Shown here: positions 42,015 through 50,730 of the stretch, piece by piece
Position numbering within the stretch: position 1 is the stretch's first letter
Layout: every line of letters starts with the position of its first letter
Origin: Devosia yakushimensis
GTDB lineage: Bacteria > Pseudomonadota > Alphaproteobacteria > Rhizobiales > Devosiaceae
Length of the DNA: 64,000 nucleotides
NCBI RefSeq assembly: GCF_030159855.1
Contig: NZ_BSNG01000001.1
Coordinates: 248,001 to 312,000, forward strand
Reading direction: 5' to 3'
Made by a program: the position numbers and the translations under genes
The notes under the pieces: model-generated
Told to the model about the DNA's origin: nothing
Databases searched by the model: none
The model's input: only the letters and a program-made list of their open reading frames with translations

Positions 42015-43969
42015 CGGACAGCAAGACGCCGATCATTTCGGTGCGGGGGCTCAACCGGGTCTTTGCCACCGGCGGCGAGGCCGTGACCGTGCTCAGGGAT
42101 ATCGATCTCGATATCCACCAGGGCGAGCTGGTGGCGATCATCGGCCAATCGGGCTCGGGCAAGTCGACCCTGATGAATATTCTGGGGTGCCTCGATAAGG
42201 CGAGCTCGGGCACCTACAAATTCGGCGGCAAGGATGTCGGCCGGTTGGGGCCCGATGCCCTGGCCGAGCTCAGGCGCGAGCATTTCGGCTTCATCTTCCA
42301 GCGCTATCAATTGCTGCCCGATCTCGATGCAGTGGAGAATGTCGAGATCCCGGCCATCTATGCCGGGGTGGACGCAAATGCGCGGCGGCAGCGGGCCATC
42401 GACCTCCTCACCCGGCTGGGGCTGGGCGAGCGGCTGAGCCACCGGCCCAATGCGCTATCGGGTGGCCAGCAGCAGCGCGTCAGCGTGGCGCGGGCGCTGA
42501 TGAATGGCGGCGAGGTCATTCTGGCTGACGAGCCGACCGGTGCGCTGGATAGCCATAGCGGCAAGGAATTGCTGGGCCTGCTGCATGAATTGCATACGGA
42601 TGGGCACACCATCATCATCGTGACGCATGATCCCTCCATTGCCGCCCAGGCCGAGCGGGTGATCGAGATTTCCGACGGGGTGATCATTGCCGACAGGCGC
42701 AATGGCGAGGAGACCCGCACCAGCCGGACCAAGGAAACCATCCGCCGCATCGCGCGCTGGCGCGAGGGGCTGGATCGGGCGGGCGAGGCCTTCCGCATGG
42801 CGCTGCGGGCCATGGTGGCGCATAAGCTGCGCACGTTCCTGACCATGCTGGGCATTATCATCGGCATTGCTTCGGTGGTGAGCGTGGTGGCCCTGGGGCA
42901 GGGCAGCCAGCAGACCGTGCTCAACAATATCGCCTCGATCGGCACCAATACGATCAATATCTATCCCGGCACCGGGTTTGGCGACCGGCGCTCGGCGCGC
43001 ATCGAAACGCTGGTACCCTCCGACGCGGCGGCGCTGGAAGAGCAGCCCTTTGCCGACAGCGTTTCGCCGCAGGTGAGCTCCAATGCCACGGTGCTGTTCC
43101 GCGCCACCTCGTCCAATGCGACGGTGACCGGGGTGGGCGCGGGCTATTTCCAGGTCAATGGCCGCACCTTTACCGATGGGGTGGGCTTTAGCGAAACCAG
43201 CGTCAGCCAGATGACGCAGGAAGCCGTGATCGACAAGAATGCGAGCGACGCCTTCTTCGTCAATGGCGAGGACCCGGTGGGGCAGGTCATCATGCTCGAC
43301 AATGTGCCGGTGCGGGTGATCGGGGTGGTGGCCAATGTCACCGGCTTCGGTCCGGGCGGCAACAGCGCTAATGTCTATGTGCCCTATACGACCGCGATGC
43401 GCCGGATATTGGGGCAGTCTTATCTCAGTTCGGTCGCCGTGCGCGTGGCCGACAGCTATGACATGACCCAGGCCGAGGCCGACATTACCGAGCTGCTGAC
43501 GCGGCTCCATGGCGGCAAGACGGACTTTTTCCTGCAGAACACGGCGACCATCCGCGAAACCATCGAATCCACCTCGCAGACGCTGACCCTGCTGATCTCG
43601 ACCATTGCGGTGATTTCGCTGGTGGTGGGCGGCATCGGGGTGATGAATATCATGCTGGTGAGCGTCTCCGAGCGGACCAAGGAGATCGGCATCCGCATGG
43701 CGGTGGGCGCGCGGCGCGGCGATATCCTGCGGCAATTCCTGATCGAGGCGGTGCTGGTGTGCTTTGTCGGCGGGGCGGCCGGGGTGGCGCTGAGCTTCGG
43801 GCTGGGGAGCGCGCTGACGGCGCTCGTACAGGGGGCGACCGTGCGCTATTCGGCGGAGTCGATCGTGCTGGCGATCGTGTCGTCGAGCCTGATCGGCGTG
43901 GTGTTCGGGTTCATGCCGGCACGGTCGGCGGCAAGGCTGGATCCGGTGGAGGCGTTGGCGCGGGAGTAG
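42011..43969 (+). CDS. macB: MacB-type ABC transporter (ATPase fused to permease)
   Basis: This 652-aa protein has an N-terminal ATPase (Walker A GQSGSGKST near residue 45, signature LSGGQQQRVSVARAL, Walker B VILADEPTGALD) fused to a FtsX-like membrane part. The first helix spans about 280-300 (FLTMLGIIIGIASVVSVVALG), a large periplasmic domain follows, then three C-terminal helices (from LLISTIAVISLVVGGIGVMNIMLV near 530). The layout and length match E. coli MacB (648). With the adaptor it would export a peptide, lipid or antibiotic. No TolC-like gene is in the window. Confidence 0.93.
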   Translation: MTDSKTPIISVRGLNRVFATGGEAVTVLRDIDLDIHQGELVAIIGQSGSGKSTLMNILGCLDKASSGTYKFGGKDVGRLGPDALAELRREHFGFIFQRYQLLPDLDAVENVEIPAIYAGVDANARRQRAIDLLTRLGLGERLSHRPNALSGGQQQRVSVARALMNGGEVILADEPTGALDSHSGKELLGLLHELHTDGHTIIIVTHDPSIAAQAERVIEISDGVIIADRRNGEETRTSRTKETIRRIARWREGLDRAGEAFRMALRAMVAHKLRTFLTMLGIIIGIASVVSVVALGQGSQQTVLNNIASIGTNTINIYPGTGFGDRRSARIETLVPSDAAALEEQPFADSVSPQVSSNATVLFRATSSNATVTGVGAGYFQVNGRTFTDGVGFSETSVSQMTQEAVIDKNASDAFFVNGEDPVGQVIMLDNVPVRVIGVVANVTGFGPGGNSANVYVPYTTAMRRILGQSYLSSVAVRVADSYDMTQAEADITELLTRLHGGKTDFFLQNTATIRETIESTSQTLTLLISTIAVISLVVGGIGVMNIMLVSVSERTKEIGIRMAVGARRGDILRQFLIEAVLVCFVGGAAGVALSFGLGSALTALVQGATVRYSAESIVLAIVSSSLIGVVFGFMPARSAARLDPVEALARE

Positions 43970-43985
43970 GGGCCGGGCATCGGAG

Positions 43986-44102
43986 TACCCCCTCCTAACC
44001 TCCCCCTGATAGGGGGAGGGATCTCTCCACTCTTGGAGCTGGATCGCGTCAATATCACAAGGCGGTCCCTCCCCCTATCAGGGGGAGGCTAGGAGGGGGT
44101 AT
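43986..44102. repeat. Inverted repeat family B, long form
   Basis: A second copy of the long element at 39581-39695, with TACCCCCTCCTAACC and AGGAGGGGGTA ends. It lies in the convergent gap between macB and tamB, ending 4 nt from the tamB stop codon. Confidence 0.82.
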
Positions 44103-44105
44103 CCC

Positions 44106-47100
44106 CTAGTAATCCTTCTCGTAAAACACGCCGACGCTGGTATTCCCGTCCTGGCCGGCCGCGCCGGTAACCTTGAGGTCGTTGGTGACGTCCAGATTGA
44201 TGGTCACCTTGCTCTGTCCGCCCGCGCCGGCCTGCACGCCCAGATAGACATTGTCCTGGATATAGGTGCCGGCCTGGACGGCGACATTGCCGTTATCGTC
44301 GGTGACGATATCGAGATCGTCGAGCCCGGCAGCGCCGCGCAGGCTATCGACCAGGTCATTGCCGCCCCCGCCCATCAGCGAGGCCGCGGCGGCCGCCAGT
44401 TTGGCCAGCTGCAAGGGCGATAGTTCGCTCATGGAGCGGTTGAAGATCAGCCGGCTCAACACCTCGTCCTGCGGCAGCATGGGGGTGGAGGTGAAGCTGA
44501 CCGAAATGTCGGAGGCGCGGCCGGAGACCGTCACATAGACCGTAATGCCCTCGCCCTCGGTTTCGGCGACGAAATTGAGGAAGGGGTCCATGTCGCCCAC
44601 CAGGGTCACTTCCCCGCTCTGGAAGGTGACGCGCTGGCCCAGAATGGCGAGGCGCCCGCGATTGAGCGAGAAGGCGCCCACCGGCTGGATATCGCTGATC
44701 GGACCGGTGAGGCGGACTGAGCCGCCCACTTCGGCATCGAGACCGCGGCCGCGGATGAAGATCTGGTTGGGCGCGTTGACATTGATGTCGAGCACGACCC
44801 CGCTGGGACGCGTCTGGGGGATAGGCCGGCCGCGCTCGTCGACCTTGGCGCGGGCCAGCGTTTGTTCCACGGCAATGGGGGTGCGCACATGCTGCACATC
44901 GATCAGCTCGGCGCCGCCGCCAAAGCTGTCGGGCACGGTGATATTGGCTTCCTCGACGAAGACATCGCCTGACAGCAGGGGCGAACCGGTGAGGTTGCCG
45001 GTCAGCGCCAGTTGGCCCGAAGCGGTGGCGACGAAGAGGTTGCCATCGGCATAGCGCGCGGAGTTGAGCGCAATGCGCAGGTCGGCCGGGAAATTGGCGC
45101 TGAGGCCGACCGAGCCGGAGGCGGAAACCGAACCGCCGGTGGAGAGATTGGCCGAGAAATTGTTGATGACGGCGCGTTCGCCCGACAGCGTGGCCGAGCC
45201 GGTAATGGCCTGCAGCCGCGCATTGAGTTCGGGATCGACATAGCCGCCATTGCTGATCGAGGCGGTGCCGCCGAATTGGGGGGCGGAAATGGAGCCGGTG
45301 ACGCGGGCGTCGAGCGTGGCCGTGCCGCTGAGCTGGCCGCCGCGGTCGGCGACGAAGCGATTGGCCAGGGCCAGGGGCGCCGAACCGTTGACGCTGACAT
45401 TGAGGCCATTGCCGGCGAGCGGAACGGTGCCCGAACCGGTCATGGTCAGGCCCCCCGAGCCATTGGCGCTGAGTGCGGAAAGGGTCACGACATTGCTGGC
45501 GAAGCTGCCATTGGTGGTGAAGGTCAGCGGGGCAATGCCGAATTCGCTGATGGCGGCGGCATTGATGCCCTGGCCGCGCGCCTCGAAGCTGACGCGGGGA
45601 TCGCTGCCGGTGCCGCCAATGGTGGCGCGGCCATTGACCGTACCGGCCAGGCCGAGATCGGGCATGATGGCATTGGCGATGGAGAGCGGCAGGGCGTTGA
45701 TATCGACGGTGAGGTTGAGCGCTTCGCCCGCCGTGCCATTGGCGGTGATGCTGCCCGAGCCGACATTGAAGCGCACGGCGTCGAGCGCCACGGTCGAGCC
45801 GCTGACAGCAAGCACGGTGGGCTGGGCCAAGGCGGCGGCGAGCTGGCCCTGGCGGAGCTGGGCGCGGTCCAGCGCCAGCCGGTAACCCTCTGCAATGGGG
45901 GTGAGCGAGCCGGCCACATCCACATTGGTGCCGGTGGCCAGTGCTGCCTGGGCGTCGAAGGCAGTGGTATTGCCGGTCTGGTTAGCCCTGGCGGTCAGGG
46001 TATTGATGGTGACACCGGCGGCGGCGACATTGCGCGCATTGGCCGCGCCATCGATGACCGGAACGCCGAAGAGATCGGCAATCGTGGCATTGAGATCGGC
46101 CGCGCCGACCGTGATGTCGTTGACGGCCAGGTTGCTGATATCGCCGCGAATTGTAGCGCCCTGCTTGCCATCGGCGGGAGACAGCTGGATATCGGCATTG
46201 ACCGCGCCCTTGGCCTCGAGCAGCGCCAGGGCTGCGGCAACCGAAACGTCGGGCGCAACCATGCTGAGCGCGCCATCGAGGAGGCTCGTCTCGGCATTGC
46301 GGGTAACCCCGCCGGTGATGCGCGTGCCCGCGGCCTGGAAATCGAGATTGGCGAGGGATTGTTCGGCCTGGGTGACGGCGATGTCTCCAGCGAGGCTGGT
46401 GCGGAAACCATCCAGCTCGGCGGCACCGGTCAGCTTGCCATCGAGCCGGTCGACATTGTAGCGGCCGGCAAAGCCGATATTGGCGTCGCGCAGGCGGCGA
46501 TCGGTCAGGGTGCCGCTGGCGACGGTCGCATCGAGATTGAGGTCGATGACGTTTTCCTGGCCCTTGGCGGTGCCCACCACCTTGAGCGGGCCGCTGGCGG
46601 CCTCGGACAGCAGGCCCAGATCGCTCAGGTCGAGATTGAAAGTGAAATCGGCCAGGGCATTGGAATAGGTGCCATCGGCCAGCATCTGCACCTGGTTATT
46701 GGCGATGCGGAAATTTTCGGCCTCAAGACCCGCCTCGGTGCGGGCCACGCGGCCGGAAAGGGCGACGGTGCCGGCGAGCAGGCGGTCGGCGGTGTCGTCG
46801 TCGATGGCAAGGTTGGTGCCCGAGCCATCGAGGGTGAGATCGAACCCACCGGTCAGCGGCAGGATGGAGCCGGTAGCCTTCAAATCCAGCGCGCCATCCA
46901 GCTCGCGGCCGGCAAGACCGGAAAAGGGCGAAATGCTGGCGGTTTGCAGGCCAATGTCGCCGGTGAAATTGGGGCCGTCGAGCTGGCCGCTCAAGGCTGC
47001 GGTCAGGGCCTGGCCGACCACGCGGAATTCGGCCAGGTTCACGGGCTGGCCGGCATTCCAGAGGCCGGCAATGCCCAGTCCGATGCTGTCGCCCAGGGCC

Positions 47101-48446
47101 GCCTCGACTTCCTCGCTTGCGTCGATACCCGAAAGCGTGCCGTCGCCGTTGAAGGTCAGGCGGCGTGCCGCGGGGTCGGAGAGATTGGCGGCGACGCCAC
47201 CCAGGCCCAGCGTCAGGTTCTGCGCGGCAAAGCCAGATGTCTCGAAGCCGCCAATGGTGAGATTGGACGTCCAATCTTCCGAATTGCCGGTGCCGAAATC
47301 CACATTGATCTGGGCCGACTGGACCCGGGTGGCGCTGCCGGGGACGGGCAGGGTCACCGGTCCGCCCGCGGGGTCGGCAATCTGGGCGTTGAGCACCAGC
47401 TGGCGCAGGAAATTGTCCGGCGTGGTTTCGGCCGAGGCTTCGAGCGCCAGCTGGCCGCCAGTGAGCTTGAGACCGGAAATGGAGAGGCCGCCGGCCGAGC
47501 GCACAAGTGCATTGGCGGTGAGCGCGGTTTCAGCGCCGAAGAAGGGCCGATAGGGTTCGGCCATCAGCGTCGAGAGCGGACCACGCAGGTCGGCGGCGAT
47601 GGCAAAACCCTCGGGCTGCTGGGTGACTGTGGCGACGCCCGAAAGCGCTGTCTGCTGGTTGGCCTGCAGCACCAGTTCGGTGCGCAGATCGGCCACCGGG
47701 CCGGAGCCCTTGAGCGACAGGTTCACCGCCGGGCGGTTTTCGATATTGAGCAGGTTGGCGATGACGCCATCGGCGGGCTCGACCAATGCCAGGCCCAGAT
47801 CGATGGTGTTTTCGGCCTTCTTGTAATCCACGTCGAGATCGAGCGTGCCGCCCGGACCGTCGAGGCGGACGATATCGAGATTGGTAGCGAGATTGCCGCC
47901 TTCGAGCGTGAAGGCGCCATTGAGGGAGATTTCCGAACCGAGGCCGAACACGCCCTCGCCGAACGTGACCTTGGGTATGGCCAGTTCCTGCAGGATCACC
48001 GCGACCGGGAATTCGGGAATTTGCAGCGAGCCGGCTTCGGGCGGGGGCAGGTCGGCACCCCCCTCGGCGGGCACGGCATTGCGCAGATATTCGATGGAAT
48101 CGGCCTTGAGCGACTGCACTTCGAGCCGGCCCAGGAAAAGGGCGGCCTGGCTCCAGGTGAGGGTGGCATTGTTAACGCGCAGCCACACGCCCTCGGCGTC
48201 GGAAATGGTGATCTCGCGCACCGAGACATTGGAGCCCAATATGCCATCGATATTGGAGAGGCGGATCTGGCGTTCCGGGGTGGAGAGGCGATCCTGCACG
48301 AAGCTGGTCAGCCAATCCTTTTGTTCCTCATTATCCATCGTCAGCACATCCTGGGCGACGATGACGGCGGGCACGGCGACGCCGAGCCCGGACAATACGA
48401 GCAGGGTAATGGCAACGCGCCGTGGCATGGTGAGGAGCCGGGCCAT
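44106..48446 (-). CDS. tamB: Translocation and assembly module inner-membrane component TamB
   Basis: TamB bridges the inner and outer membranes with TamA; it is linked to outer-membrane protein assembly and phospholipid transport. At 1446 aa it is slightly longer than E. coli TamB (1259). There is a single N-terminal membrane anchor (about 10-30), then a very long repetitive beta-rich domain with recurring GxxDLD-, NLxGxxAxG- and LSGxA-type segments that form a groove, and the conserved C-terminal TamB/DUF490 domain (last about 350 aa, including TMLPQDEVLSRLIFNRSMSELSPLQLAKLAAAAASL). It shares one base with the tamA stop codon, so the two are translationally coupled. Confidence 0.95.
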   Translation of the reverse strand: MARLLTMPRRVAITLLVLSGLGVAVPAVIVAQDVLTMDNEEQKDWLTSFVQDRLSTPERQIRLSNIDGILGSNVSVREITISDAEGVWLRVNNATLTWSQAALFLGRLEVQSLKADSIEYLRNAVPAEGGADLPPPEAGSLQIPEFPVAVILQELAIPKVTFGEGVFGLGSEISLNGAFTLEGGNLATNLDIVRLDGPGGTLDLDVDYKKAENTIDLGLALVEPADGVIANLLNIENRPAVNLSLKGSGPVADLRTELVLQANQQTALSGVATVTQQPEGFAIAADLRGPLSTLMAEPYRPFFGAETALTANALVRSAGGLSISGLKLTGGQLALEASAETTPDNFLRQLVLNAQIADPAGGPVTLPVPGSATRVQSAQINVDFGTGNSEDWTSNLTIGGFETSGFAAQNLTLGLGGVAANLSDPAARRLTFNGDGTLSGIDASEEVEAALGDSIGLGIAGLWNAGQPVNLAEFRVVGQALTAALSGQLDGPNFTGDIGLQTASISPFSGLAGRELDGALDLKATGSILPLTGGFDLTLDGSGTNLAIDDDTADRLLAGTVALSGRVARTEAGLEAENFRIANNQVQMLADGTYSNALADFTFNLDLSDLGLLSEAASGPLKVVGTAKGQENVIDLNLDATVASGTLTDRRLRDANIGFAGRYNVDRLDGKLTGAAELDGFRTSLAGDIAVTQAEQSLANLDFQAAGTRITGGVTRNAETSLLDGALSMVAPDVSVAAALALLEAKGAVNADIQLSPADGKQGATIRGDISNLAVNDITVGAADLNATIADLFGVPVIDGAANARNVAAAGVTINTLTARANQTGNTTAFDAQAALATGTNVDVAGSLTPIAEGYRLALDRAQLRQGQLAAALAQPTVLAVSGSTVALDAVRFNVGSGSITANGTAGEALNLTVDINALPLSIANAIMPDLGLAGTVNGRATIGGTGSDPRVSFEARGQGINAAAISEFGIAPLTFTTNGSFASNVVTLSALSANGSGGLTMTGSGTVPLAGNGLNVSVNGSAPLALANRFVADRGGQLSGTATLDARVTGSISAPQFGGTASISNGGYVDPELNARLQAITGSATLSGERAVINNFSANLSTGGSVSASGSVGLSANFPADLRIALNSARYADGNLFVATASGQLALTGNLTGSPLLSGDVFVEEANITVPDSFGGGAELIDVQHVRTPIAVEQTLARAKVDERGRPIPQTRPSGVVLDINVNAPNQIFIRGRGLDAEVGGSVRLTGPISDIQPVGAFSLNRGRLAILGQRVTFQSGEVTLVGDMDPFLNFVAETEGEGITVYVTVSGRASDISVSFTSTPMLPQDEVLSRLIFNRSMSELSPLQLAKLAAAAASLMGGGGNDLVDSLRGAAGLDDLDIVTDDNGNVAVQAGTYIQDNVYLGVQAGAGGQSKVTINLDVTNDLKVTGAAGQDGNTSVGVFYEKDY

Positions 48447-50326
48447 CAGAAAGACTGCCCTATGCCGACATAGATGGCGTAATCGGGATCGCCCGCGCGC
48501 TTGTTGAGCGGCACGGCGACGTCGAGCCGCAGGGGGCCGAGGCCGGTATAGTAGCGCACGCCGACGCCGGCGCCCAAGCGCAGGTCTTCGAGATCGGGGA
48601 AGGTATCGGCGGCGACATAGCCGCCATCGAGGAACCCGACCACGCCGATATCGCTGGTCACCTTGGCGCGGGCCTCGAGCGAGCCTTCGAGCAGGTAGCG
48701 CCCGCCCGTGACATTGCCCAGCCCGTCATCGACGCCGATGGATTTGAAGGCATAGCCGCGCACCGAGCCGCCACCGCCGCCAAAGAAGAGCTTGTCGGGC
48801 GGGATTTCGCTGAGGTCTGGGCCGACCAGTGCCCCGGCCTTGAAGCGGCCGGCCAGCACGAAGGGGTCTTCCTCCCCGAAGCCGAAATAGGTGCGGCCTT
48901 CCACCACGATCTGGGCGGCGGGGTTCTCGTAATTGAATTCGTAGAAGGGTTCGAGGTCGGCCTTGAGATACCAGCCGCTGGTGGGATCGACCTTGTTGTC
49001 GCGGAAATCGAGCGTGGCGCTGGCATAAACGCCGGCCGTCATGAAATCGCGCGTGCCGAACACATCGTCCTCGAACTGGCTGCGCTCGAACACGGCGCCG
49101 CCCTCGAAGGTGATCTGGTCGGAGAAGAAATGGGTCAGCCCCAGCTTGGCATTGGCCGAGGTTTCCATATAGGTCGGATAGATGGTGCGCTCGGCCGAAA
49201 TGGCGGCGACCAGGTCGGTATCGGGGGTCAGGAAGCCGGGCTTGGTGAAGGTACCGCCGAACATATAGTCGAATTCTTCGGTATCGAGCGGCCAGGCAAT
49301 GCTGGCAACGCGCGCATCGAGCCGCAGCCGTTCGGCCTGGCCGAAAAGATTGCGCCAGAGGTGGAAGCCTTCGACGCCCAGTCCATCGACGGTGGAATAG
49401 GTGGCGCCGATGCCGAAGCGCCGGCCGGCCGATTCCTGGACGATCAGATTATAGGGCAGCAGCCCGTCTGGGCTGATGGACTGCGCCGCTTCCAGCCGCG
49501 CGGCCTGGAAGACTTCGAGCCGGTCGAGCCGCTTTTGCGCCAGCGCCAGCTCGTCGGGGTCATACTCCTCGCCCACGGTAAGCCCGGTCTGGCGGCGCAC
49601 GAATTCGGGGTCCATGCGCTCGGTGCCCGAAACACTCACCTCGCCAAAGGCAGCCTTCATGCCCGGATTGACGGTGATGGTGACATCGACGCTGCTGCTG
49701 GCATGGTCGGCCACCACATCGCGGGTGACGACCACGGCCTTGGCATAGCCCTGCTGCCGCCAGGCTTCGAGCGCCAGCTGCTCGGCCCTGAGGATGGTGC
49801 TGGACTTGGCGATTTCCCCGCTGCCGAAACCGCGCGAAGAGGGCGGCTCGACATGGTCGAACGGGTCCGATGTCGGGGGCGCCTGGTTGACGATATTGAC
49901 GCTGTTGAAATGGAACAGCGGACCGGGCGTCACCAGGATCGCGACATCGACCGGCTTGGGCAATTTGGTATCGGGCGGCAGATTGGCGGCTTCGGCGCCG
50001 GCAATGCGGATACTGACCGTGCCGCCGTAATAGCCCTCATTGTAGAGCGCGGCGATGATGCGCTTGTAATCGCCCCGCGCCTTGGCGAGCAGGCCCACGG
50101 CGCCCGAGGCGGGTTCGCTTTCGTCGGCAATGAGCGCGGAGGCATTGCGCACCGCGTTTTCGGGAGCGCCGGTCTCGGTGACGGAGAGATTGACCTTATA
50201 GGGCTGGGGATCGGCGATCACTGCCTCGGCGTCGGCATCGCTCTGGCTTTCGAACAGCTTGATGCCGAAAATTTCGAATGCAGAAGCCGGCGCCACCGCA
50301 AGGCCTAGAGAGGTCGCAGCAAGCAA
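48446..50326 (-). CDS. tamA: Translocation and assembly module outer-membrane protein TamA
   Basis: TamA is a BamA-like outer-membrane barrel. The 626-aa frame has POTRA domains (about 40-290) and a C-terminal Omp85 barrel, with FFGGGGGSVRGYAFKSIG near residue 515 (the VRGY/F loop motif of Omp85 proteins) and a terminal aromatic residue (YVGIGQSF). The signal peptide is ALLLAATSLGLAVAPASAFE, but with the TTG at 50326 it lacks a basic region. The frame is open upstream to about 50400, and a CTG at 50365 would add HIARLVTSFSALL, which makes a better signal. The true start is therefore uncertain. The gap 50327-50730 holds a family C repeat and no visible gene. Confidence 0.92.
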   Translation of the reverse strand: MLAATSLGLAVAPASAFEIFGIKLFESQSDADAEAVIADPQPYKVNLSVTETGAPENAVRNASALIADESEPASGAVGLLAKARGDYKRIIAALYNEGYYGGTVSIRIAGAEAANLPPDTKLPKPVDVAILVTPGPLFHFNSVNIVNQAPPTSDPFDHVEPPSSRGFGSGEIAKSSTILRAEQLALEAWRQQGYAKAVVVTRDVVADHASSSVDVTITVNPGMKAAFGEVSVSGTERMDPEFVRRQTGLTVGEEYDPDELALAQKRLDRLEVFQAARLEAAQSISPDGLLPYNLIVQESAGRRFGIGATYSTVDGLGVEGFHLWRNLFGQAERLRLDARVASIAWPLDTEEFDYMFGGTFTKPGFLTPDTDLVAAISAERTIYPTYMETSANAKLGLTHFFSDQITFEGGAVFERSQFEDDVFGTRDFMTAGVYASATLDFRDNKVDPTSGWYLKADLEPFYEFNYENPAAQIVVEGRTYFGFGEEDPFVLAGRFKAGALVGPDLSEIPPDKLFFGGGGGSVRGYAFKSIGVDDGLGNVTGGRYLLEGSLEARAKVTSDIGVVGFLDGGYVAADTFPDLEDLRLGAGVGVRYYTGLGPLRLDVAVPLNKRAGDPDYAIYVGIGQSF

Positions 50327-50613
50327 AAGGGCGCTAAAACTCGTTACCAGACGCGCGATATGCAGTGGACCAATTCCCGTCCGTTTACGCTTCTACCAAG
50401 AAGGACAGAAGCCGATATTGCCCTCTGGGACCGAAAGATTTGGTTAAACCAGACCCCGTCCCGACCCTCCGACGCTGCACGCGCCCAACAGGCGGTCATT
50501 TCGTGGCCAGTTTAGGGCTGCTTGATGACAAGAGACAAGGTTTAGGAAAAATTGTTCTCAATTCCGTGAGCGAACGTGGCCGATGGGCAACGGGTGGAAT
50601 GGCTCACACCATC

Positions 50614-50690
50614 GCCTCCCTCGGGCTCGACCCGAGGGCCACTCGCCGCTTGTGCCGGATTGAGAGCGACCCCCGGGTCAAGCCCGGGAA
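50614..50690. repeat. Palindromic repeat family C
   Basis: Arms CCCTCGGGCTCGACCCGAGGG (50619-50638, stems CCTCGGG/CCCGAGG) and CCCCGGGTCAAGCCCGGG at 50671-50688. It lies between the stop of yejA and the start of tamA. Confidence 0.78.
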
Positions 50691-50730
50691 GCGGCGGTAA
50701 GCGGCCAAAGGAGCGGATGGAAATGAGTTC

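Noticed and set aside
45012..48473. Very long open frame of over 1100 codons on the plus strand, opposite tamB
   Set aside because: It mirrors the tamB frame; GC-rich third positions remove stop codons on the complement. The translation is Gly/Ala/Asp/Arg-rich with no domain, while tamB has clear family motifs.
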